From JADFNB01 sp036397455 (lineage in GTDB: Bacteria; Gemmatimonadota; Gemmatimonadetes; Gemmatimonadales; GWC2-71-9), in assembly GCA_036397455.1 (NCBI GenBank), contig DASWIX010000037.1:1-64000 (forward strand): DNA of 64,000 bases, read 5' to 3'. The first letter of the stretch is position 1. Every line of letters begins with the position of its first letter. The translations under genes and the position numbers were made by a program. Positions 43,648-50,826 of this stretch are shown in pieces. The notes below the pieces were generated by a model, which was given only the letters and a program-made list of their open reading frames with translations, was not told the origin of the DNA and searched no databases.

Positions 43648-43685
43648 AGTTCATCGAACGACTGGTGCGATGCTCCGGGGGCGAG

Positions 43686-44075
43686 TTATTCGCCGATGTG
43701 TTGCGCGTAGTCCGAGGCCGAAAGGAGCTCCCCCAACTCGTTGACGCTGCGCAGCTGCACCTTGATCATCCACCCGTCGCCATAGGGGTCCTTGTTGACC
43801 AGGCTCGGATCGTTTTCGAGCGCGCCGTTGAGCTCGACGACCTCGCCATTGACCGGCGAAAACAGCTCCGATACGGCTTTCACGGCTTCGATCGTTCCGA
43901 ACACGTCCATCCGCGTGAGGGACGTCCCGACATCCGGAAGGTCCACGTAGACGACGTCACCCAATTCGCCCTGGGCATAGTCCGTGATGCCGATCAGGAC
44001 GATACCCGCGTCGTCTCCCTGCTTTACGTACTCGTGTTCTTCACTGTAGTGCAGATCGGCTGGGATATCTGACAT
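43686..44075 (-). CDS. gcvH: Glycine cleavage system H protein
   Basis: The 129-residue lipoyl carrier shuttles the aminomethyl group between P, T and L proteins. It has the canonical N-terminus 'YSEEHEYVK', then 'IGITDYAQGELGDVVYVDLP' and the lipoylated Lys66 in 'GTIEAVKAVSELFSPV'. The C-terminal 'NKDPYGDGWMIKV' is typical. It is 36 nt downstream of coaE and 78 nt upstream of gcvP. Lipoylation could come from LipB/LipA or from the LplA-like protein two genes downstream. Confidence 0.96.
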   Translation of the reverse strand: MSDIPADLHYSEEHEYVKQGDDAGIVLIGITDYAQGELGDVVYVDLPDVGTSLTRMDVFGTIEAVKAVSELFSPVNGEVVELNGALENDPSLVNKDPYGDGWMIKVQLRSVNELGELLSASDYAQHIGE

Positions 44076-44111
44076 AGATGCACGGTCCCGAGGTGATCGG
44101 ACGGCGGAAGG

Positions 44112-44723
44112 TTATCCAGCGTCCCGAGCCAAGTCAAGCAGTCGCCGCCATGCGTGTTCGGCTTCGGCGCGGAGGTCGTCGCGGGTGCCATGATTGTCGA
44201 TGATGACGTGACTGCGCTCGCGTTTTGCGGAGGCCGGTCGCTGCGCGGCGATCAACCGATCGGCCTGCGCGGCGTCGAGTCCGCGCTCGTGGATCAGGCG
44301 CGCGCGCCGCACCGACGCGGGCGCGTCGACCAACACGACCACATCGAACTGCCCCGGATCCATGACCTCGAACAGCAGCGGGATGTCGTTGACGACGATC
44401 CGGTCGCCGCGGGCCTTGGCGGCGGCGGTCAGTTCCCGTCGCCGTCGGCCGACCACGGGGTGGACGATGGCGTTCAAGGCGGCCAGCGCGTCCCGGTCGC
44501 GCAGCACCAGGTCCCGCAGGGCCGGGCGATCGAGCGTTCCGTCGGATCGGATGACCGTGTCACCGAATCGTGCGTGGATGGCATCGAAGGTCGGCGTGCC
44601 GGGTTGTTGCGCTTCGCGGGCGAGGAGATCGGCGTCAATGACCGATGCGCCCCATTCGGCGAACCAGCGCAGCACGGTGGACTTGCCCGCCGCCACATTT
44701 CCGGTGAGCGCGACGTTCAGCAC
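44112..44723 (-). CDS. coaE: Dephospho-CoA kinase
   Basis: Last step of coenzyme A synthesis. The 203-residue protein has the P-loop 'GNVAAGKST' (8-16), then 'VIDADLLAREAQQPGTP' and 'IVHPVVGRRRREL', with the catalytic region 'VNDIPLLFEVM' and 'RLIHERGLDAAQADRLIAAQ' (in part), matching CoaE throughout. The usual P-loop T/G is Asn9-Val10 (GNVAAGKS), a minor variation. CoA supply fits the acetyl-CoA-producing genes elsewhere in the window. Confidence 0.94.
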   Translation of the reverse strand: MLNVALTGNVAAGKSTVLRWFAEWGASVIDADLLAREAQQPGTPTFDAIHARFGDTVIRSDGTLDRPALRDLVLRDRDALAALNAIVHPVVGRRRRELTAAAKARGDRIVVNDIPLLFEVMDPGQFDVVVLVDAPASVRRARLIHERGLDAAQADRLIAAQRPASAKRERSHVIIDNHGTRDDLRAEAEHAWRRLLDLARDAG

Positions 44724-44777
44724 GGCGGCGCCCGATCGCTCACGTCGCCCGCAGCCTCCGGCGGTGGGGTGATGTCG

Positions 44778-45389
44778 CTATCCGTCCAGTGACAGGAGAT
44801 GCTGATAGACATCGACACCCGGTACGTCATGGCAGGCGCGGCACCGGGCCTCATAGGTCTCGCGCCCCCCGACGAGAATGGTCGGCGAGTCGTAATCGGC
44901 CGGCCGGCCGTTGACCAGGCGTTGATTGCGGCACGCGGGGTCTCCGCAACGGACGCATACCGCGTGCAGTTTGTCGACCGATTCCGCAATCGCCATGAGC
45001 GCGGGCATCGAACCGAACGGCTCTCCCCGGAAATCGGTGTCCGTGCCGGCGAGAATGACCCGAACGCCGCACTGCGCGAGCGCGGTGGCGACCTCGACGA
45101 TGCCCTCGTCGAGGAACTGGGCTTCATCGACGGCGACGACCTGAATGAGCCGGCTGGTGCCGCGGACGATGTCGGCGGCCGACTGGATCGGGACGGCGTC
45201 CGTGGCGTTCCCGTCGTGCGAGGTGACCGACTGCGCCGCATAACGATCGTCGAGCCGGGAGGTGAAGACGCGCACCCGGTCGCGCGCGATAATCGCGCGG
45301 CGTACCCGACGAATCAATTCGTCGGTCTTGCCACTGAACATGACCCCGGCGATGATTTCGATACGGCCCCGGCGCGCGCGATGGACCAT
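44778..45389 (-). CDS. tdk: Thymidine kinase (type II)
   Basis: Salvage of thymidine to dTMP. The 203-residue protein has the P-loop 'GVMFSGKTDELIRR', Walker B-like 'VVAVDEAQFLDE' (catalytic Glu), and two CxxC-type zinc sites ('CVRCGDPAC', 'CRACHD') that build the lasso domain. The thymidine-binding 'GGRETYEARC' is also present. GTG or ATG near 45389 gives 'MVHRARRGRIEIIAG'. It is divergent from the HU gene with 145 nt between them. Confidence 0.94.
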   Translation of the reverse strand: MVHRARRGRIEIIAGVMFSGKTDELIRRVRRAIIARDRVRVFTSRLDDRYAAQSVTSHDGNATDAVPIQSAADIVRGTSRLIQVVAVDEAQFLDEGIVEVATALAQCGVRVILAGTDTDFRGEPFGSMPALMAIAESVDKLHAVCVRCGDPACRNQRLVNGRPADYDSPTILVGGRETYEARCRACHDVPGVDVYQHLLSLDG

Positions 45390-45447
45390 GCAGCAGCCTC
45401 GGTGCGTGGTGATCGTCTACGTTATCCCGGCCCCCGAACCGGCACAA

Positions 45448-45482
45448 CCCGCTTGCCAAGCGGGTCCCGCAGGCCATATTGC
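45448..45482 (+). promoter_or_regulatory. HU promoter with an overlapping inverted repeat
   Basis: TTGCCA at 45453-45458, an 18-nt spacer and TATTGC at 45477-45482. A 7-bp inverted repeat CCCGCTT-GCC-AAGCGGG (45448-45464) covers the -35 element and could be an operator. Confidence 0.5.
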
Positions 45483-45534
45483 GAGCAGCGAAACGGCTCG
45501 CACGTGATATCTCCCTTCACTGAGTGAGGTACGG

Positions 45535-45819
45535 GTGAACAAGGCGGAATTGATCGACGAGTTGGCGAACCGCGCGGGGCTGGCGAAGACGGATGCCGCA
45601 CGTGCCGTCGAAGCGATGTTCGGGATGGATGGGATCATCGTCGATGCGCTGCGCGGCGGCGCGAAGATCCAGTTGACGGGATTCGGGAGTTTCCAGGCTC
45701 GGCCACGCGCGGCGCGGACCGGACGCGACCCCCGCACCGGCAACGCGATACAAATCAAGGCTTCGGTCCAACCCGTCTTCAAGGCCGGGCAGGGATTCAA
45801 GGACGCGCTCAACCCCTAG
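45535..45819 (+). CDS. hup: HU-family DNA-binding protein
   Basis: Nucleoid-associated protein that bends DNA. At 94 residues it is the usual HU length. It reads 'NKAELIDELANRAGLAKTDA', 'VDALRGGAKIQLTGFGSF' and 'ARTGRDPRTGNAIQIKASVQPVFKAG' (in part), with the DNA-intercalating arm motif 'GRDPRTG'. It starts at GTG 45535 after GAGG. Its TAG stop (45817-45819) overlaps the stop of the convergent gene in CTAG. Confidence 0.95.
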   Translation: MNKAELIDELANRAGLAKTDAARAVEAMFGMDGIIVDALRGGAKIQLTGFGSFQARPRAARTGRDPRTGNAIQIKASVQPVFKAGQGFKDALNP

Positions 45820-47198
45820 CGTCGCTCGACCCGGGCCGAGACGCGGCGGCCCCTGATGGAGGCGCCAGCGAGCCCGCGCACGACGGTCTCCGCCTCGTGA
45901 GCGGGTACTTCCACGAGCGTGAACCCGTCCCGGATGTCGATCCGGCCGACGTGGTCCTTCGCCACGCCGACGTGGTTCAATAACACCCCCATGACGTCGC
46001 CGGGGCGCAGTCCGTCCCGCCGACCCTGATCCAGTCGGACCCGGATCCGTGACGCCGCCGCCGGCCCCGCCGCCGCCGGGGTCGACGGTGCCGTCTCAAT
46101 CCCCACCGCCGGGTCGGCCGTCAGTTCGGCCGCCGCCGCCGCCGCCACCAGCGCCGGATCGAACAGATCGAACAGGGGGTCGAGCGCCGATAACGCCCCC
46201 GTCAGGTTCCCCCGGTCGAGCCGGGCCCGCAGCCGATCGCGCAACACCCGCGCCTGGTTCCGGGCCCGATCGGCTTCCGAGGGCAGCCGTTGCGGGCGCA
46301 GCGTGGCGGCGAGGCGCTGGAGATACGGTTGCTGCGACGACCGGACAAGGACCACCACGTCGCGCGCTTGCGCGGCGAGCGCGACCAGGACTTCAGCCGA
46401 GGGAAGATCGGTCGCGATGGCCAAATCCGCGGTGCGCTCACCGGTCTCGCCGAACGGCAGCACGGTGGGGTCGCCCGAGCCTTGCGGCGCGAACCCCGCC
46501 AACCGATACGGCGGAGGATCCCACAACACGGCGGTGGCGGGATTCCATTGATCCAGTACCGCGCGGACCGCGGCGCTGCGGCGTGGGGTGTCGATGCAGG
46601 CATAACGGATGGACACGGTTGGTGCCGCGGCCGGTCGGGACAGGATCGCGACCGGCGCCCGGCGGGCGTGGCGCTCGACCAGATCAGTCAGGTCGTCGGG
46701 GGTGGCGGTGAACACCACGCGCTGGACGGCGCCGGCTTCGGCGAGCAGGGTGTCGAGCGTCCCCCCCTCGCCCGCGGCCAGCATCACCTCCGGCCAGACC
46801 AGCGCGATGGTGGGCGTGGAGGGGAGCTTGAGGACCGCACGCCGCACGAGGTCCAGCGCGTCGGAGGGTGCCAGGACGACCGTGCGGGCGATGCCCGCGA
46901 GGAGGAGCCGTTCGGCGCGCGCGATGCCGGTCACCGCGAGCGCCGGCGCCAGGCTGGAGATCGTGGAGCATACGGCCGCCAGATCCGCGGCATCCGCGGT
47001 GTCGGGCGCGAGCACGACGACGGGAGGTGTATCGAGGGCGGAAGCCGGGGGAAGCCGGGACAACACCGAGGCCACGGTCCACGCAGCAGGTGGTCCGACG
47101 CACACCAGGTGATTCCCGCTGGTCAGTGCCGCTCGATGACTCGCGTCGAGCGGTGGTTCGAATACCCAGTCCACGGCGCCCTCGATTGTCAAAAACAT
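45816..47198 (-). CDS. Degenerate DEAD-box-like protein with C-terminal DbpA RNA-binding domain
   Basis: The protein has 460 residues. The last ~75 residues ('GLRPGDVMGVLLNHVG', 'VGRIDIRDGFTLVEVP', 'IRGRRVSARVER') are a clear DbpA-type RNA-binding domain, which in DbpA recognises hairpin 92 of 23S rRNA. The upstream ~320 residues follow the two-RecA DEAD-box layout, but the catalytic motifs are lost: the motif I position reads 'CVGPPAAWT' (no GKT), motif II 'VWPEVML' (no DEAD), motif III survives as 'FTATP' and motif V as 'IATDLPSAEVL'. It probably binds rRNA without ATP-driven unwinding. ATG 47196-47198 is used. Its promoter is at 47225-47253. Confidence 0.82.
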   Translation of the reverse strand: MFLTIEGAVDWVFEPPLDASHRAALTSGNHLVCVGPPAAWTVASVLSRLPPASALDTPPVVVLAPDTADAADLAAVCSTISSLAPALAVTGIARAERLLLAGIARTVVLAPSDALDLVRRAVLKLPSTPTIALVWPEVMLAAGEGGTLDTLLAEAGAVQRVVFTATPDDLTDLVERHARRAPVAILSRPAAAPTVSIRYACIDTPRRSAAVRAVLDQWNPATAVLWDPPPYRLAGFAPQGSGDPTVLPFGETGERTADLAIATDLPSAEVLVALAAQARDVVVLVRSSQQPYLQRLAATLRPQRLPSEADRARNQARVLRDRLRARLDRGNLTGALSALDPLFDLFDPALVAAAAAAELTADPAVGIETAPSTPAAAGPAAASRIRVRLDQGRRDGLRPGDVMGVLLNHVGVAKDHVGRIDIRDGFTLVEVPAHEAETVVRGLAGASIRGRRVSARVERR

Positions 47199-47224
47199 GG
47201 GGAGGTGGAAACCCCGTTGGGCGC

Positions 47225-47253
47225 ATGCTACCTTGCGACGCGTCGCTTGGCAA
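47225..47253 (-). promoter_or_regulatory. Promoter of the DbpA-domain gene, with a palindromic spacer
   Basis: On the minus strand, TTGCCA (plus 47248-47253), a 17-nt spacer, then TAGCAT (plus 47225-47230). The spacer contains the 12-bp perfect palindrome GCGACGCGTCGC (47235-47246), a possible operator. Confidence 0.45.
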
Positions 47254-47292
47254 CCGCGCATGCCATTCCCTTCCTCGCCACACTGAGGGGTG

Positions 47293-48432
47293 ATGACCGG
47301 CCGCACGCTCCTGATCCTGTTGATCGCCACGCGCGGCTTCGCCGCGGCGCAGGAGGCACCGCGCCGCGATGCGCGCGCGCTCGGTCTCGAGGTGGGTGTG
47401 CTACGCCCGGGCACCTACAACGCCATCACCGACGTCGCGGGCGTGCGGGTCGGCCATGTCACGATCGTCGTGGGCGATTCCATCAATACCGGCGTCACCG
47501 CGGTGCTCCCGCACGGTGGAAATCCCTTTCGGTGGAAGGTGTCGGCGGCTATCGTCGTGGGGAACGGGTTCGGGAAGCTGGTCGGCGCGACGCAGGTGCA
47601 GGAATTGGGGGAACTCGAGTCGCCGATCTTGCTGACGTGCACGCTGTGCGTGCCGCGGGTGATGGATGCGGGGCTCACCTACCTGCTGAGCCTGCCCGGG
47701 AACGAAGACGTGCGATCGGCGAACGTCGTCGTGGGGGAGACCAATGACGGATTTCTCAACGACATCCGTCGCCGGGCGATCCGTGAAGCCGATGTGCTGC
47801 GGGCGATCGCCAGTGCCGATACCGGGCCGGTGGCGCAGGGGAGTATTGGGGCGGGGCGAGGTACGGTCGCGTTCGGGTGGAAGGGTGGCATCGGGACGTC
47901 GAGCCGGGCACTTCCCGCGTCGCTCGGCGGCTGGGTGGTTGGCGTGCTGGTGCAGAGCAACTTCGGTGGCGTGCTACAGATTAACGGCGCGCCGGTTGGG
48001 CGGGCACTGGGCCGGTATTATCTGCGGGACGCGATCGGCGCGGCGGACGACCGGCCGGGTCGGGACCTCGGCGACGGTTCGATCATGATCGTGGTGGCGA
48101 CCGATGCGCCGCTGTCCCATCGCAACCTGGAACGGCTGGCGCACCGGGCCCTTGCGGGGCTGGCGCGGACCGGGAGTTCCCTGACGAACGGATCCGGCGA
48201 CTACGTCATTGCGTTCTCGACGACCGGCCTGCCTGGCGACACGACCGTCGTGCCGGTCGCCAACGATCGCATCAGCCCGCTGTTCCAGGCCGTCATCGAA
48301 GCCACGGAAGAGGCGATTTACAACTCCCTGTTCCTGGCCTCGACGGTCCGAGGGTACCGGGGAACGATCGATGCCTTGCCGCTCGACTCCACGGTGGCCA
48401 TCCTGCGACGGCACGGAGCGATCACACGATGA
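47293..48432 (+). CDS. P1-family (DmpA/BapA-like) aminopeptidase, exported
   Basis: The 379-residue product starts at ATG 47293 (GAGG at 47285-47288). The signal peptide is 'LLILLIATRGFAAAQ'. The body begins 'GVLRPGTYNAITDVAGVRVGHVT' (in part) and includes 'VNTG'-type 'SINTGVTAVLPHGGNP' and the self-processing nucleophile region 'GLARTGSSLTNGSGDYVIAF' (20 residues). In this N-terminal-nucleophile family, autoproteolysis before a serine in that region frees the catalytic residue. It acts on peptides, possibly beta-peptides or D-amino acid amides, in the periplasm. The first gene of the plus-strand ten-gene run; its stop overlaps the next start (ATGA). Confidence 0.88.
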   Translation: MTGRTLLILLIATRGFAAAQEAPRRDARALGLEVGVLRPGTYNAITDVAGVRVGHVTIVVGDSINTGVTAVLPHGGNPFRWKVSAAIVVGNGFGKLVGATQVQELGELESPILLTCTLCVPRVMDAGLTYLLSLPGNEDVRSANVVVGETNDGFLNDIRRRAIREADVLRAIASADTGPVAQGSIGAGRGTVAFGWKGGIGTSSRALPASLGGWVVGVLVQSNFGGVLQINGAPVGRALGRYYLRDAIGAADDRPGRDLGDGSIMIVVATDAPLSHRNLERLAHRALAGLARTGSSLTNGSGDYVIAFSTTGLPGDTTVVPVANDRISPLFQAVIEATEEAIYNSLFLASTVRGYRGTIDALPLDSTVAILRRHGAITR

Positions 48433-49619
48433 AGGGGTTGTCGAAGAATCTCGAGCATCTGACACCGTCGGCGACGATCGCGATCAGCCAGCTCGCGCAA
48501 CAGAAGCGCGCGGCCGGTGAGGACGTCATCGATCTCTCGGCCGGCGAGCCCGATTTCGAGACGCCGCGGATCGCGTCCGAGGCGGGTATTCGCGCGATTC
48601 AACAAGGGAAGACGCATTACCCGCCCAACGCGGGGTTGCTCGATCTCCGGGCCAGCGCCGCGCGGCACTTCTCGTTGTTGTCCGGAGGGCGCGCGGTGAA
48701 TGCCGATTGCCTTGTCGTGTCCACCGGCGCCAAGCAGTCGCTGTTCAACGCGTGCTTCACGCTGTTTGGTCCCGGAGACAAGGTGATCATCCCGAGTCCA
48801 TACTGGGTGTCGTACCCGCACATGGTGCGCTTCGCGCGCGCGGAACCGGTCTTCGTGCCAGGCGCGGTGGAGTGGAGCCTCAAGATCGGGGTGGAGGATC
48901 TGGAGAAGGTCAAGGACATCCGCACCAAAGGGCTCATTCTCTGCTCACCCACGAATCCGACGGGGGCGGTCTATACGCGCGCCGAGTTGACCGCGATTGT
49001 GAGGTGGGCGGCGGCCCATGACGTGTGGGTGATCGCGGACGAGATCTACCGTCGGATCCACTACGGCCCGGGCCCGGCCCCGTCGGTCCTGGATCTCCCG
49101 GACGAGTTGCTCGCCTCCGTGGTGATGGTGAGTGGGGTAAGTAAGGCGTACGCGATGACGGGCTGGCGCATCGGGCTGGCCCTGGCGCCGCCCGCGGTGG
49201 CGAAAGCGATGGCGGGCATGCAGTCGCATATCACCAGCGGGGCGTCTCAGCCTTCTCAGTGGGCCGCGACGGCGGCGCTCTCGGACGAGCGAATCGAAGT
49301 CGACGTCGCGCGGATGGTGGAGGAGTTCCGGCAACGGCGCGACCTCGTGGAGTCGCAGTTCCGTCACCATCTGCCCGGGGTGGAGTTCGTCGATCCGGTC
49401 GGGGCGTTCTACTTCTTCTTCCGGATCGACCATCTGTTCAACGAGGACCTGAACAGCGCGAAGCAATTCTGCGACTTGCTGTTGTCGAAGGAGGGCGTCG
49501 CTTTGGTACCGGGTGAAGCGTTTGGCGACAAGCGTTGGGTGCGGTTGAGTTACGCTGCGGCGGCGAAAGAGATTTCCCGCGCGCTCGAGCGCATGACCCG
49601 GTTCATGACAGGCGGGTGA
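48429..49619 (+). CDS. aspC: Pyridoxal-phosphate aminotransferase, aspartate aminotransferase type
   Basis: The 396-residue fold-type I enzyme of the bacterial/thermophile class Ib. It reads 'IDLSAGEPDFETP', 'YWVSYPHMVRFA' (PLP stacking Tyr), 'CSPTNPTGAVY' (Asn contacting PLP), 'VIADEIYRRIHY' (Asp), PLP lysine Lys239 in 'SGVSKAYAMTGWRIG', and 'RWVRLSYAA' with the carboxylate-binding Arg. Converts aspartate and 2-oxoglutarate to oxaloacetate and glutamate; a prephenate aminotransferase role is possible for this class. Overlaps the P1 peptidase by 4 nt. Confidence 0.92.
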   Translation: MKGLSKNLEHLTPSATIAISQLAQQKRAAGEDVIDLSAGEPDFETPRIASEAGIRAIQQGKTHYPPNAGLLDLRASAARHFSLLSGGRAVNADCLVVSTGAKQSLFNACFTLFGPGDKVIIPSPYWVSYPHMVRFARAEPVFVPGAVEWSLKIGVEDLEKVKDIRTKGLILCSPTNPTGAVYTRAELTAIVRWAAAHDVWVIADEIYRRIHYGPGPAPSVLDLPDELLASVVMVSGVSKAYAMTGWRIGLALAPPAVAKAMAGMQSHITSGASQPSQWAATAALSDERIEVDVARMVEEFRQRRDLVESQFRHHLPGVEFVDPVGAFYFFFRIDHLFNEDLNSAKQFCDLLLSKEGVALVPGEAFGDKRWVRLSYAAAAKEISRALERMTRFMTGG

Positions 49620-49662
49620 TGAGGTTCACGGCACAGCAACCGGTGGGTATCCGGGAGACACC

Positions 49663-50178
49663 ATGCGATTGACGGTGCAGGCCGAATCGTTGAGCGGATC
49701 ACCACCGGCGCTCCGCTACACCTGGGACCAGGAAACCGAGATCCTGTCGGCGCGGTTTCCGGCGGCGGCAGGCGCCGGTTTCACCGGATCGGTGGAATTC
49801 GAGGGGGCCGACGGGGCCTTCGCGCTGCTCGACGTCGACCAGGGCACCATTTGTGGGATCGAGATCGTCGTGTGGCCCGCGGTGGCGTCGCGCCCCATCG
49901 CGCCACCGCACGACGCGCCGCTGGGGCAGTTACGCCTCCCGGGCCGGCCGTCCCAGCCGGGCATCGGGGCCGTCGAGGTGGAAACGGTCATCTCCGCCGA
50001 CGCGTCGCCGGACGAGCGCACGATCCATCTGCGCGTGGGGCAGACGGCCGCCGCACGCGCGGTCCAGGTGGCGGACAAGTTCATCGTCGAGTTGGATCGC
50101 GCCGGGGCCATCACGGGGTTCTGGCTGCTCGAAGTCCCGGCGTTCGAGGACCAAGATCGACCAGACCGTGAGCGGTGA
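49663..50178 (+). CDS. Hypothetical protein with two DUF2283-like repeats
   Basis: The 171-residue protein has no signal peptide. Two similar beta segments end in 'ALLDVDQGTICGIEIVVWP' (about residue 55-75) and 'FIVELDRAGAITGFWLLEVPAF' (in part, about 135-157). Each resembles the 'D.D..G.I.GiEi' ending of the DUF2283 domain, so the protein looks like a tandem duplication of it. Function unknown. It lies 43 nt after the aminotransferase and its stop overlaps the O-methyltransferase start by 11 nt. Confidence 0.65.
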   Translation: MRLTVQAESLSGSPPALRYTWDQETEILSARFPAAAGAGFTGSVEFEGADGAFALLDVDQGTICGIEIVVWPAVASRPIAPPHDAPLGQLRLPGRPSQPGIGAVEVETVISADASPDERTIHLRVGQTAAARAVQVADKFIVELDRAGAITGFWLLEVPAFEDQDRPDRER

Positions 50179-50809
50179 GGACGTTGCGGGGTACGTCGGC
50201 GCGCTGTTCGCGCCGGAGGACGCGGTGTTGCGGCAGGTGCGTGCCCAGCATGTCGAGGCCGATCTGCCGGCCATCCATGTTTCCGCCGATGAAGGAAAGA
50301 TCCTCCATACGCTGATGCGGGCGATCGGCGCGCGACGCGTGCTCGAGGTCGGCACGCTCGGCGGCTACAGCGGCATCTGGCTTGCGCGTGCGCTGCCGCG
50401 CGACGGCCGCCTGGTGACGATCGAGGGGAGTCCGAGGCACGCCGCCGTCGCGCAACAGGCGTTCCACCAGGCCGGGCTCGCCGACCGGATCGACCTGCTC
50501 GTCGGCGAAGCACGCGACACGCTCGCGACGGTTGCGGGCCCGTTTGACGCGGTGTTCCTCGACGCCGACAAGGCGCCGTTGCCCGACTACTTCGCGCTCG
50601 TGATGCCGTTACTGCGGTCGGGCGGGCTCCTGTTGTGCGACAACACCTTCATGGACGGGCGCATCGCCGCGCCTCCCAGTCCGGCCGATGCCGCGGATCT
50701 CGCCGGTATGCGTGCGTTCAACGCGCTGTGCGCCGCCGATCCGCGGCTCGTGACGGCGGTGATCCCCGTACGGGACGGGTTGCTCGTCGCGGTCAAGGTC
50801 GCCGACTGA
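50168..50809 (+). CDS. SAM-dependent O-methyltransferase (class I, CCoAOMT/COMT-like)
   Basis: The 213-residue protein starts at GTG 50168. The SAM-binding motif is 'RRVLEVGTLGGYSGIWLARAL' (in part); 'AVFLDADKAPLPDYFALVMPLL' (in part) has the metal-binding Asp, and 'SGGLLLCDNTF' the Asp-Asn pair of the Methyltransf_3 family. This family methylates catechol-type or other small hydroxylated substrates with a divalent metal. No substrate clue is nearby. It precedes nurA by 17 nt. Confidence 0.88.
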   Translation: MSGEDVAGYVGALFAPEDAVLRQVRAQHVEADLPAIHVSADEGKILHTLMRAIGARRVLEVGTLGGYSGIWLARALPRDGRLVTIEGSPRHAAVAQQAFHQAGLADRIDLLVGEARDTLATVAGPFDAVFLDADKAPLPDYFALVMPLLRSGGLLLCDNTFMDGRIAAPPSPADAADLAGMRAFNALCAADPRLVTAVIPVRDGLLVAVKVAD

Positions 50810-50826
50810 CATCCACCAGGTCGCGG

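Noticed and set aside
45390..45534. tdk-HU intergenic region checked for a tRNA gene
   Set aside because: No acceptor stem pairing or T-loop consensus was found; only promoters and one inverted repeat are supported.
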